Positions 1 to 6,458 of a stretch of DNA of 13,689 nt are shown here, piece by piece. The position numbers and the translations under genes are program-made. Within the stretch, counting starts at the first letter, position 1. The number at the start of each line of letters is the position of its first letter. The stretch is from assembly GCA_012522035.1 (NCBI GenBank), contig JAAYLF010000161.1, positions 1 through 13,689 of the forward strand, read 5' to 3'. The notes beneath the pieces were generated by a model. The model was not told the DNA's origin and did no database searches. It worked only from the letters and a program-made list of their open reading frames with translations. The stretch is from Clostridiaceae bacterium (GTDB lineage Bacteria; Bacillota; Clostridia; UBA1212; DUPL01).

Positions 1-1533
1 ATAGTATACGACAGGGTAATGCCAACCATGTTGGACATTTACATGGAGTACCTGGAAAAAGGACACAAAGTTCCGCAGCTTGTGTATTTTACCAACACAG
101 AAAGCGGCAAAGTCGTCCAGGGTGTGTATGACATCATGTACAAGGATGAAAAATACAAGGACTTGTGGTTCTACGGACCCTACGACAAGCCTTTGATAAT
201 TGCATGGGAAGATGACATGCCTGAGGAGCTGAGGGATTTCTTCCACATAAGACCGCCACAGTGGCCGGATGAGGAATTCATGCCCAATGGTTTTCCCTAT
301 GTTGATAAAGTAAGACCGCAAAGAACGTATACGGACCTTGTTGTAGTATCGGTAACCCAGCATACAGGAGGAGCATTCAGCTGGTCATTCAATGGTCCTC
401 ATGGAAAGACCAGAGAGAGCTGGGGAAGAGGGTATACCTCTGACAATCCTACAAACTGGGATCCTGAAAGAATCCAAAGGGGAGCGAACTTCCAGGAACA
501 ATGGGATTATGCAATAAGTGTTGATCCTCAGATTATATTTGTCACAGGATGGAATGAATGGGTTGCATGCAAGTTTGTAAGCGATGATTTCAAAAACTAT
601 GGTGATGTTCCGTACTGGGTTGACACATTCAATACGGAGTTTTCCAGAGACATTGAGATGACAAAATCCAGAGGATACGTTATCGGCGAAGATGGCAAAT
701 ATGTAGAGGAAGGTTATGGAGACAACTTCTATCTGCAGCTTGTGGAGAATGTCCGCAGATTTAAAGGAATAAAAGGTGATACAAAAATAGATGCGAAACA
801 CAAGACTGTGGATATTACCAATCCTAACTGGGATGCAGATGTGGGAGTTCTGTATGAAAACCTTGCAACCCAAAAAGTAGCCAGAGATTTTATCGGGCAC
901 TCTGACAGAATCAAATACAGACAGGCAGCACCTGACAATTTCATAAAGAATATAAGAGTTACCCATGATAAGGACTACATATATTTCCGTGTGGAAACAG
1001 ACGGTGATATAACTCCATGGGAAAGCGGCAAGACAAATTGGATGAATCTTTTTATTGGAATAGAAGGTAGCAGCAAACCTTCATTTGAGAATTATCACTT
1101 TGTTGTCAACCGCAGTCCTTCAGGCAACAACAAGACCAGCCTTGAAGCATCCAAGGGCGGATATGATTTTGAGAAGGTTCAGGATATTGACTATTCAGTC
1201 AATGGCAATGTTATTCAATTTGCAGTTCCAAGAGCTGCACTTGGTATAGAAAATGATGCTGTGATTTACTTTAAAGCTGCAGATAGTATCGAACATCAAG
1301 ACGACATAATGGATTATTATGTTTCCGGATGTTCGGTGCCGATGGGTAGACTTTCATTTATGTACGAAATCGGGAAAGCCAAATGGTCCGATAATGGAGA
1401 AGGTGGAGCAAAAGACAAGTTTGAGCTGTTTGGTCTTTCTCTTATGGAAACATTGATTCTTGGTGTTTCCATCGTAGCGCTGATTGCATGCGGATTGGTT
1501 ATAAACATTAATTCAAGAAAAAGGAAAGGGTGA
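1..1533 (+). CDS. GH71/GH99-like surface glycoside hydrolase, 5' partial
   Basis: The reading frame is open from base 1, so the true start lies upstream; the ATG at 19 is probably internal. About 510 residues are visible. The N-terminal half resembles the second half of a GH71/GH99-like TIM barrel: it has a WNEW motif after a hydrophobic strand (visible residues 184-187) and later a YGDNFYLQLVENVRRFKG segment, both typical of that clan. Residues about 255-465 form a beta-rich region that resembles CBM9/DOMON-type carbohydrate-binding domains (I see ..YIYFRVETDGD.. and FAVPRAALGI). The C-terminus has a hydrophobic helix (about 482-502) followed by NSRKRKG, a membrane anchor with a basic cytoplasmic tail. 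It probably acts on or binds glycans at the cell surface. Substrate cannot be read from sequence. The next gene starts 6 bases after the stop, so the two are likely co-transcribed. Confidence 0.72.
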   Translation: MVYDRVMPTMLDIYMEYLEKGHKVPQLVYFTNTESGKVVQGVYDIMYKDEKYKDLWFYGPYDKPLIIAWEDDMPEELRDFFHIRPPQWPDEEFMPNGFPYVDKVRPQRTYTDLVVVSVTQHTGGAFSWSFNGPHGKTRESWGRGYTSDNPTNWDPERIQRGANFQEQWDYAISVDPQIIFVTGWNEWVACKFVSDDFKNYGDVPYWVDTFNTEFSRDIEMTKSRGYVIGEDGKYVEEGYGDNFYLQLVENVRRFKGIKGDTKIDAKHKTVDITNPNWDADVGVLYENLATQKVARDFIGHSDRIKYRQAAPDNFIKNIRVTHDKDYIYFRVETDGDITPWESGKTNWMNLFIGIEGSSKPSFENYHFVVNRSPSGNNKTSLEASKGGYDFEKVQDIDYSVNGNVIQFAVPRAALGIENDAVIYFKAADSIEHQDDIMDYYVSGCSVPMGRLSFMYEIGKAKWSDNGEGGAKDKFELFGLSLMETLILGVSIVALIACGLVININSRKRKG

Positions 1534-1539
1534 AGATGT

Positions 1540-2373
1540 ATGAAAAAGGTGTTTTTGGTACTTGCTTTTTGTCTCGTTTTTTCGCTAACCTTTGTTTCTG
1601 CTAAAGAAGGTCTTGTAAACCTGATAAATGAGCATACTTATGTTCAGCAGAACAATCTGGCATATTTTGAAGATGGTGTACTGATTTTGGAAGATATAAA
1701 TCTGTCTGGAGAGTATCTTATCAATTTCAGTGTACCAAGACTGACGAATCAGTACATATGGGAAGGCGACATCACCATTAAAGAAATTGACCCTGAAAAA
1801 GCTTACAGTGGTGTAAGATTCTGCATAGGATACGACGATGCTACTGGAAATTATATCAACCTCATACTAACCAAGAGCATTGGCGTTTCAGCAAACCAAA
1901 GAGGAACAACACCTGTGGATGACTTAATCCCTGTAAGCAAAGAAACCTTTGACAGAGACCTGGAAGAGGGAATGACCTTCCACTTTGAGATTATTAGGGA
2001 TGGGGCACATGTAATCATGAAAGTGGATGGAGAGACTGTCATCGACAAGGTATTTGACGAGCAGTACAATCTGTTTACTGAAGGGGATGAACTGAACCTG
2101 GGATTTGTATCCTGTTATTGCGTGTTCGAAGTGAAAAATCTGGCAGTATATGACGAGAATGTCGAAATTACACCAGAACCAACACCTACAGATACACCAG
2201 CGCCAACTGAAGAACCCACCGATACACCTCAGCAAACTCCTTCAGCAACTGAAAAGACTGATGACAATGCTGAAAATGGAGGCATATCTCCTGTTATTAT
2301 AATTGTAGCTGTAATAGCTGCATTGGCTGTAGTTGGCACTGTAGTATTCTTGATTTCCAGCAAGAATAAGTAA
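1540..2373 (+). CDS. Secreted LamG/DUF1080-like protein with C-terminal membrane anchor
   Basis: The 277-residue product starts with a clear signal peptide (MKKVFLVLAFCLVFSLTFVSA, cut probably after VSA). Residues about 30-205 are beta-rich and look like a concanavalin/LamG or DUF1080-type jelly roll, with lines such as HFEIIRDGAHVIMKVDGETV that are typical of those folds. Then comes a Pro/Thr linker (about 208-235, repeating TPTDTPAPTEEP-like units), common in clostridial surface and cellulosomal proteins. A hydrophobic helix (about 248-271) and SSKNK close it. It is likely an exported, membrane-tethered ligand- or sugar-binding protein working with the upstream glycosidase-like protein. No catalytic residue is evident. 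The start is supported by AAGGAAAGGGTGA just upstream, overlapping the previous stop. The stop lies 4 bases from the convergent regulator gene. Confidence 0.75.
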   Translation: MKKVFLVLAFCLVFSLTFVSAKEGLVNLINEHTYVQQNNLAYFEDGVLILEDINLSGEYLINFSVPRLTNQYIWEGDITIKEIDPEKAYSGVRFCIGYDDATGNYINLILTKSIGVSANQRGTTPVDDLIPVSKETFDRDLEEGMTFHFEIIRDGAHVIMKVDGETVIDKVFDEQYNLFTEGDELNLGFVSCYCVFEVKNLAVYDENVEITPEPTPTDTPAPTEEPTDTPQQTPSATEKTDDNAENGGISPVIIIVAVIAALAVVGTVVFLISSKNK

Positions 2374-2377
2374 AGAC

Positions 2378-3037
2378 TCAGTTACGTAAAATGAAAGTGT
2401 TTTTATGGTAGTCAATCAAACCATCGGCTTTCATTTTACTTAATTCTCTTGAGAGAGCACTTCTGTCAACTCCAAGATAGTCCGCCATTGCAAGGCGATT
2501 GTAGGGTATTGTGATAATCCTTTCCTTGCTGCTGGTGGAGTAGGAGTGAAGAAATTGAAGAATCTTTTCTCGAAGGGTTCTTTTAGACAATATGTCAAGT
2601 TTTTTGCTTAGATATACATTCTTGTTGGCTAAAAGCTCTATAATGTTTTGTATAAGCCTCCTGTGAAATATACAAGCAGATGAGCATGTGGTTAACAATC
2701 TGCTTACATCCAGCCACAAGACAACCGAGTCTTCCGTCGCACATACCATGACGGGAGACTCGTGGTTTTTAGAAAGAGCATATGTTTCTGCAAAAAGGTC
2801 ATATTGCTGTATTGATGCAACAACAAGTCTGTTGCCGTCAATGTCTGTACGCGAGACCTGTACCGAACCACTCAATACGGCACCTATGGATCCAATTATT
2901 TCACCTTCGAAAATAATAATATCATTCTTTTTATACTTTTTTACCTTTGCATCTATGCAGGACCACAATGTTTTTATCTCATCAGTGTCAAGTCCGTCAA
3001 ACAACACTATCCTGGACAAGTCATAATTGTCAAACAT
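2378..3037 (-). CDS. Crp/Fnr-family transcriptional regulator
   Basis: The 219-residue product has an N-terminal cyclic-nucleotide-binding-type beta roll (about 12-115), a long dimer helix (about 125-160) and a C-terminal winged helix with the recognition motif YLGVDRSALSRELSKMKADG (about 187-206), a classic Crp/Fnr HTH. It lacks an Fnr-type N-terminal cysteine cluster, and the pocket region (YDLFAETYALS, then KNHESPV) lacks the Arg-Ser pair used by true CRP to bind cAMP. It therefore probably senses something else; cysteines are present at 27, 99, 118 and 122. The ribosome site (CAAGGAGAAA) lies inside the 3' end of the upstream rhodanese gene, whose stop ends 3 bases before this ATG. That implies co-transcription and probably translational coupling. 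The ligand is unknown. Confidence 0.88.
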   Translation of the reverse strand: MFDNYDLSRIVLFDGLDTDEIKTLWSCIDAKVKKYKKNDIIIFEGEIIGSIGAVLSGSVQVSRTDIDGNRLVVASIQQYDLFAETYALSKNHESPVMVCATEDSVVLWLDVSRLLTTCSSACIFHRRLIQNIIELLANKNVYLSKKLDILSKRTLREKILQFLHSYSTSSKERIITIPYNRLAMADYLGVDRSALSRELSKMKADGLIDYHKNTFILRN

Positions 3038-3040
3038 GAA

Positions 3041-3490
3041 CTATTTCTCCTTGTTTGAAGATACGTCATAAGGCCAGTCAATAATTCCGCCTATATCATA
3101 CACCTGGGTATATCCCACTTCTAAAAGTTTATACGCGGCTGTTCTGCTTCTGTTACCGCTTCTGCAATATATAAAAATTACAGCATCCTTGTCCGGCAGC
3201 TCTTGATTGGCTCTTGCCTCAAGTTCGTTGACTGGAATGAGAATGCTGCCTGGTATATGCAACTCGTCATACTCCTCCTGCGTTCTAACATCGAGAAGAA
3301 TAATGTCGGAATCATCATCAAGGCTTCCCTTGGCAACAGAGGGTGCAAGCTTCATGTATTTTCCTCCCCGTACTTGTACAGTTCCTGCGCTTTCACAACT
3401 TCCGCTTCTTAATATGTACCATATGACAACGGTTGTAACTGCAATACCGACAACTAAAATTGTTGATAAAAGCAATGTGTTATTTTTCAT
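3041..3490 (-). CDS. Membrane-anchored rhodanese-domain protein
   Basis: The 149-residue product has an N-terminal hydrophobic segment (about 5-28) that is either an uncleaved anchor or a signal peptide, then a single rhodanese domain (about 48-145). The domain shows LLDVRTQEEYDELHIPGS, the active-site loop CRSGNRS with catalytic Cys109, and the closing GGIIDWP motif. Rhodaneses carry sulfane sulfur as a persulfide on this cysteine, and the six-residue loop fits sulfurtransferase activity rather than a Cdc25 phosphatase. The domain is probably outside the membrane. The ribosome site TAAGGAGT is about 10 bases upstream of ATG. It is the first gene of an operon with the Crp/Fnr-family regulator, which suggests a sulfur- or redox-linked role; that link is inference. 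Confidence 0.87.
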   Translation of the reverse strand: MKNNTLLLSTILVVGIAVTTVVIWYILRSGSCESAGTVQVRGGKYMKLAPSVAKGSLDDDSDIILLDVRTQEEYDELHIPGSILIPVNELEARANQELPDKDAVIFIYCRSGNRSRTAAYKLLEVGYTQVYDIGGIIDWPYDVSSNKEK

Positions 3491-3522
3491 ACAGCAATTA
3501 CTCCTTAAAAATGTTATAGCAT

Positions 3523-3528
3523 ATTATA
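3523..3528 (-). promoter_or_regulatory. Possible -10 for the rhodanese-regulator operon
   Basis: On the minus strand TATAAT occurs 32 bases upstream of the rhodanese ATG, with a second match TATAAC at 3513-3518. No good -35 box sits 17 bases upstream, because that space is taken by the phosphoglycerate mutase terminator. The operon may use an activator-dependent or weak promoter, or depend on read-through. Confidence 0.35.
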
Positions 3529-3531
3529 CCT

Positions 3532-3564
3532 AAAAAACGAGAAAACCGCCAATTGGCGGTTTTC
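3532..3564 (-). terminator. Rho-independent terminator of gpmI
   Basis: Bases 3541-3564 are a perfect 24-base palindrome with arms GAAAACCGCC/GGCGGTTTTC around AATT. On the minus strand it is followed by TCGTTTTTTA, a U tract. It lies 7 bases beyond the gpmI stop. On the other strand the T run is short, so it should act mainly on gpmI. Confidence 0.85.
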
Positions 3565-3570
3565 AGTTAT

Positions 3571-5202
3571 TTATTCAATTATGCTTTCATCCCAGGATTC
3601 GTGTTTTTCAACTCCTAATAGGAAGGCACAGGTTGCTGCAATATTGGATAAACCAAATCTTATCCTGCCATCTTTATCAAAACCTTCTTTTACTTTGTAC
3701 TTGTTTCTGTTCTCTGTATTGTCATAGAAGATGCAGGGCACAGGATTCAGAGTGTGGGCAGTTTTTGCTTTTGGTTTTCCGTTTTCATCAGTAACCAATT
3801 TGCCTTTCTTCACCTCATACATTTCATCTGCATTTCCATGGTCAGCAGTAATTATTGCCATGCCTCCAAGCTCATCAATAACCGGAAGTATTCTTGCAAG
3901 GCACAGGTCAACAGTTTCTACAGCAATCCTTGCAGCAAGGAAGTTTCCTGTATGTCCTACCATGTCGCCATTTGCAAAGTTCACCCTTGCATATTTGTAT
4001 TTGTTTGTTCTGAGCTCTTTGATGAGCCTGTCGGTAATTTCACTGGCTTTCATCCATGGTCTTTGCTCAAAAGGAACTATGTCTGATGGAATTTCTACAT
4101 ATGTTTCAAGTTCATCATCGAATTTTCCGCTTCTGTTTCCATTCCAGAAGTATGTCACATGTCCAAACTTTTGGGTTTCACTTATTGCAAGCTGGGTAAT
4201 TCCTTTCTTTGCAAAAAGTTCTCCCATGGTGTTCTGGATATGCGGAGGTTCTAACAGGAATCTTGAAGGAATGTGAAGATCGCCATCATATTCCAACATT
4301 CCAGCATAGCAAACCTTTGGAAAATATACTCTGTCAAACTTGTCGAAGTCTGGCTCTTCAAAAGCTCTGCTAATTTCTATCGCCCTGTCGCCTCTGAAGT
4401 TGAAGAAAACAACAGAGTCATTATCAACAATCCTGCCAACTGGTTCGCCATTTTCAGCAATGACAAATCCGGGAAGATCCTGATCAATTACATGAAGCTC
4501 CTCGCGATATGTCTTAATTGCTTCCTCGCTGCTTGAAAACATTCTTCCTTCACAAAGAACATGAATCTTCCAGCCTCTTTCCACCATAGCCCAGTCTGCT
4601 TCGTACCTGTCCATGGTGATGTTCATTCTACCGCCACCGCTTGCAATTTTTGCATCAAACTCAGAATCATTTATCTCGCTGAGGAATTTTTCAAAGGGGA
4701 TAACGTAGTCAAGAGCAGAGGTTTCCCCAACGTCACGACCATCAAGTAGGATGTGAATTCTTACTCTCTTGACTCCATCCTGCTTTGCTCTTTTTATCAT
4801 TGCTTTCAGGTGATCTATATGTGAATGAACATTTCCATCAGAAAAAAGACCAATAAAGTGAAGGGTGGAGTTGTGCTTCATAACATTTTCCAATATTTCA
4901 ACATAGCCTTTTCCCTGGAACAATTTTCCTGTTTCAATAGACTCGTTTACAAGCTTTGCACCCTGGCTGTAGACACTTCCTGCACCAATTGCGTTGTGTC
5001 CAACCTCGGAGTTGCCCATGTCGTCATCTGAAGGCAGGCCTACAGCTGTACCATGAGCGCGCAATTGCACCATGGGATAGTTTTGCATAAGTCTGTCCAG
5101 AGTTGGTGTATAGGCGTTTTTTACTGCATTGCCTTCGACAGTGCTATTTATGCCAATACCATCCATTATTATTGTTACTACAGGACCTTTATATTTTACC
5201 AT
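3571..5202 (-). CDS. gpmI: 2,3-bisphosphoglycerate-independent phosphoglycerate mutase
   Basis: This cytosolic glycolytic enzyme interconverts 3- and 2-phosphoglycerate using two divalent metal ions (usually Mn). Family residues are present in order: metal Asp14 in IIMDGIG; catalytic Ser65 in MGNSEVGH; DGNVHSHIDHL; DGRD; GGRMNITMDRYEADW; FNFRGDRAIEISR; SETQKFGHVTYFWNGNRSGK; NGDMVGHTGNF; TADHGNADEM; and AHTLNPVPC. At 543 residues it is about 30 longer than the common 510-residue bacterial form. DGRDVGETS replaces the usual DGRDTPP, and RMNITMDRYEADW recalls the longer plant/kinetoplastid-like subgroup. The start is supported by GGAGGAGA six bases before ATG. It is transcribed alone, with a good promoter and a strong terminator, as expected for a housekeeping gene. 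Confidence 0.96.
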   Translation of the reverse strand: MVKYKGPVVTIIMDGIGINSTVEGNAVKNAYTPTLDRLMQNYPMVQLRAHGTAVGLPSDDDMGNSEVGHNAIGAGSVYSQGAKLVNESIETGKLFQGKGYVEILENVMKHNSTLHFIGLFSDGNVHSHIDHLKAMIKRAKQDGVKRVRIHILLDGRDVGETSALDYVIPFEKFLSEINDSEFDAKIASGGGRMNITMDRYEADWAMVERGWKIHVLCEGRMFSSSEEAIKTYREELHVIDQDLPGFVIAENGEPVGRIVDNDSVVFFNFRGDRAIEISRAFEEPDFDKFDRVYFPKVCYAGMLEYDGDLHIPSRFLLEPPHIQNTMGELFAKKGITQLAISETQKFGHVTYFWNGNRSGKFDDELETYVEIPSDIVPFEQRPWMKASEITDRLIKELRTNKYKYARVNFANGDMVGHTGNFLAARIAVETVDLCLARILPVIDELGGMAIITADHGNADEMYEVKKGKLVTDENGKPKAKTAHTLNPVPCIFYDNTENRNKYKVKEGFDKDGRIRFGLSNIAATCAFLLGVEKHESWDESIIE

Positions 5203-5260
5203 ATCTTCTCCTCCATAAAATTATTTCAAGTTATCACATTTTTTAATGCTAAACAAATGA

Positions 5261-5289
5261 ATTTTACTACATATATTGGATTTCATCAA
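5261..5289 (-). promoter_or_regulatory. SigA promoter for gpmI
   Basis: On the minus strand TTGATG (5284-5289) and TAAAAT (5261-5266) are separated by 17 bases. This predicts transcription from about 5254 and a leader of roughly 50 bases before the gpmI ATG. Confidence 0.65.
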
Positions 5290-5311
5290 GAAAATTTAAT
5301 TTACGCTTGTG

Positions 5312-5340
5312 TTGTATTGCGATCTGAAGTGTAATATAAT
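5312..5340 (+). promoter_or_regulatory. SigA promoter for the nucleotidyltransferase-lemA-DUF2207 operon
   Basis: A perfect -10 box TATAAT (5335-5340) has TTGTAT (5312-5317) 17 bases upstream as a weak -35. The predicted leader is about 28 bases and contains AGGAGG at 5361-5366. The promoter is back to back with that of gpmI. Confidence 0.6.
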
Positions 5341-5374
5341 TTAGTTATATTAGAAAAATTAGGAGGAATTGCAC

Positions 5375-5884
5375 ATGACTAAGAAATTTCTAGGAACAGT
5401 TTTACTACCAGGGCATTATGATCCTGTTACCAAAGGTCATATGAGCTCCCTCAGATACTTGTCTGAAAGAAGCGACAGGGTAATTGCGGTGATTATGACC
5501 CTTGAGGCAGATGAACATAAAAGATGGATTCCTTCTTCTGATATGAAACAGTTAATTAAAGAAGCGGTTAAGGCAGAAGGCCTTGACAATGTTGAAGTGT
5601 ATATTGAAAAGGAAGGCTGGATAGCAGATACAATAGAAAAGTTTCATGCTAATGGTGTTGCTAGAAGTTTCCATCCTAATATTTCAATCGAGAATGAGCT
5701 GGAACTTATTAAAGCTGTAGTTGACTTGGATGTTCCTGTGCATCTTATTCCCAGCAAACTTGATATTAGAGCATCGAATATAAAATTTTTTGCTGAGGAA
5801 AATATGCTTAATGAATTTTCAGATCAACTGCCTGAAAATGTATACAAATATATATTGAAACACAAATGTTTAAATCTTGATTAG
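5375..5884 (+). CDS. Divergent CoaD-like nucleotidyltransferase-fold protein
   Basis: The 169-residue product has the size and layout of phosphopantetheine adenylyltransferase (CoaD), a member of the HxGH/TxGH nucleotidyltransferase superfamily. PGHYDPVTKGH (residues 12-22) matches CoaD's PGSFDPITNGH, keeping the T..GH that contacts the nucleotide phosphates. EADEHKRWIP may replace the CoaD lysine loop. RSFHPNISIENELEL stands where CoaD has the RGLRxxxDFEYE motif, and DIRASNIKFFAEEN stands where it has SSSxVRE. The fold is likely kept while the substrate pocket is changed, so it may be an enzyme for another substrate or a binding protein; I would not call it coaD. I place the start at ATG 5375, 8 bases after AGGAGG (5361-5366). 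An in-frame TTG at 5369 is too close to that site. lemA follows 12 bases later, with its ribosome site overlapping this stop. Confidence 0.72.
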   Translation: MTKKFLGTVLLPGHYDPVTKGHMSSLRYLSERSDRVIAVIMTLEADEHKRWIPSSDMKQLIKEAVKAEGLDNVEVYIEKEGWIADTIEKFHANGVARSFHPNISIENELELIKAVVDLDVPVHLIPSKLDIRASNIKFFAEENMLNEFSDQLPENVYKYILKHKCLNLD

Positions 5885-5896
5885 GAGGTTGTTTTT

Positions 5897-6448
5897 ATGT
5901 GGCCGGCAATTATTATATCAGGAATATTAGTTATACTCATCATCATAGTTATAAGTGTATACAATAAACTTGTAAAACTTAGATTGAGAGTGGAAAACCA
6001 ATGGTCCCAGGTGGATGTACGATTGAAGGAACGTTTTGATTTGATTCCCAATCTTGTTGAAACCGTCAAAGGATATGCATCTCATGAGAAAGAGACATTG
6101 GAAAATGTAATTAATGCAAGAAACAGGGCAGTTACTGCAACTACTCCTGAAGAAGCCATGGACAGTGAGAAAAGTTTCCAAGGCGCTTTGAGCAGATTGT
6201 TTGCATTGGCTGAGAGTTATCCGGATCTTAAAGCGAATACCAATTTTATGGATCTGCAGAGAAAACTCAGTGATATGGAGTCTCAGATTGCAAAGTACAG
6301 ACAGTTTTACAATGACAGTGTTATGAGATACAATCAGACTAAGGCTGTTTTTCCAAACAATATTATAGCCAATATGTTTGGATTTGAAGACAAGAAGTTC
6401 TTTACGGTTGAAACAGCTGAAAAGGAAGTGCCAAAGGTATCTTTTTGA
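5897..6448 (+). CDS. lemA: LemA family membrane protein
   Basis: The 183-residue product has a single N-terminal transmembrane helix (about 4-23) with very little before it, then a long helical body with family signatures: VENQWSQVDVRLKERFDLIPNLVETVKGYASHEKETLENVINAR, (read in parts) and later YNQTKAVFPNNIIANMFGF followed by KKFFTVE. LemA proteins are four-helix-bundle membrane proteins of poorly known function, with an N-out or N-in tail and a helical soluble domain. The start is supported by AGGAGG (5883-5888), which overlaps the previous gene's stop. LemA genes commonly neighbour DUF2207/YgcG-type membrane proteins, as here, which supports joint action at the cytoplasmic membrane. Confidence 0.94.
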   Translation: MWPAIIISGILVILIIIVISVYNKLVKLRLRVENQWSQVDVRLKERFDLIPNLVETVKGYASHEKETLENVINARNRAVTATTPEEAMDSEKSFQGALSRLFALAESYPDLKANTNFMDLQRKLSDMESQIAKYRQFYNDSVMRYNQTKAVFPNNIIANMFGFEDKKFFTVETAEKEVPKVSF

Positions 6449-6458
6449 AGGGATTGTC

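Noticed and set aside
385..966. 193-residue reverse-strand reading frame opposite the glycoside-hydrolase-like gene
   Set aside because: No ribosome site, no family features, and it overlaps a clearly coding frame. It is a shadow frame, as are the reverse frames opposite gpmI, lemA, DUF2207 and citrate synthase.
5261..5340. A riboswitch or leader RNA between gpmI and the nucleotidyltransferase operon
   Set aside because: Leaders on both sides are short (about 28 and 50 bases) with no conserved fold visible; the interval is accounted for by two promoters.
5369..5374. TTG start for the nucleotidyltransferase
   Set aside because: Only 2 bases from AGGAGG; ATG 5375 has the normal 8-base spacing.
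6378..6458. Upstream extension of the DUF2207 frame
   Set aside because: It overlaps lemA, adds a basic stretch with no signal-peptide start, and ATG 6459 has a ribosome site and a good signal peptide.
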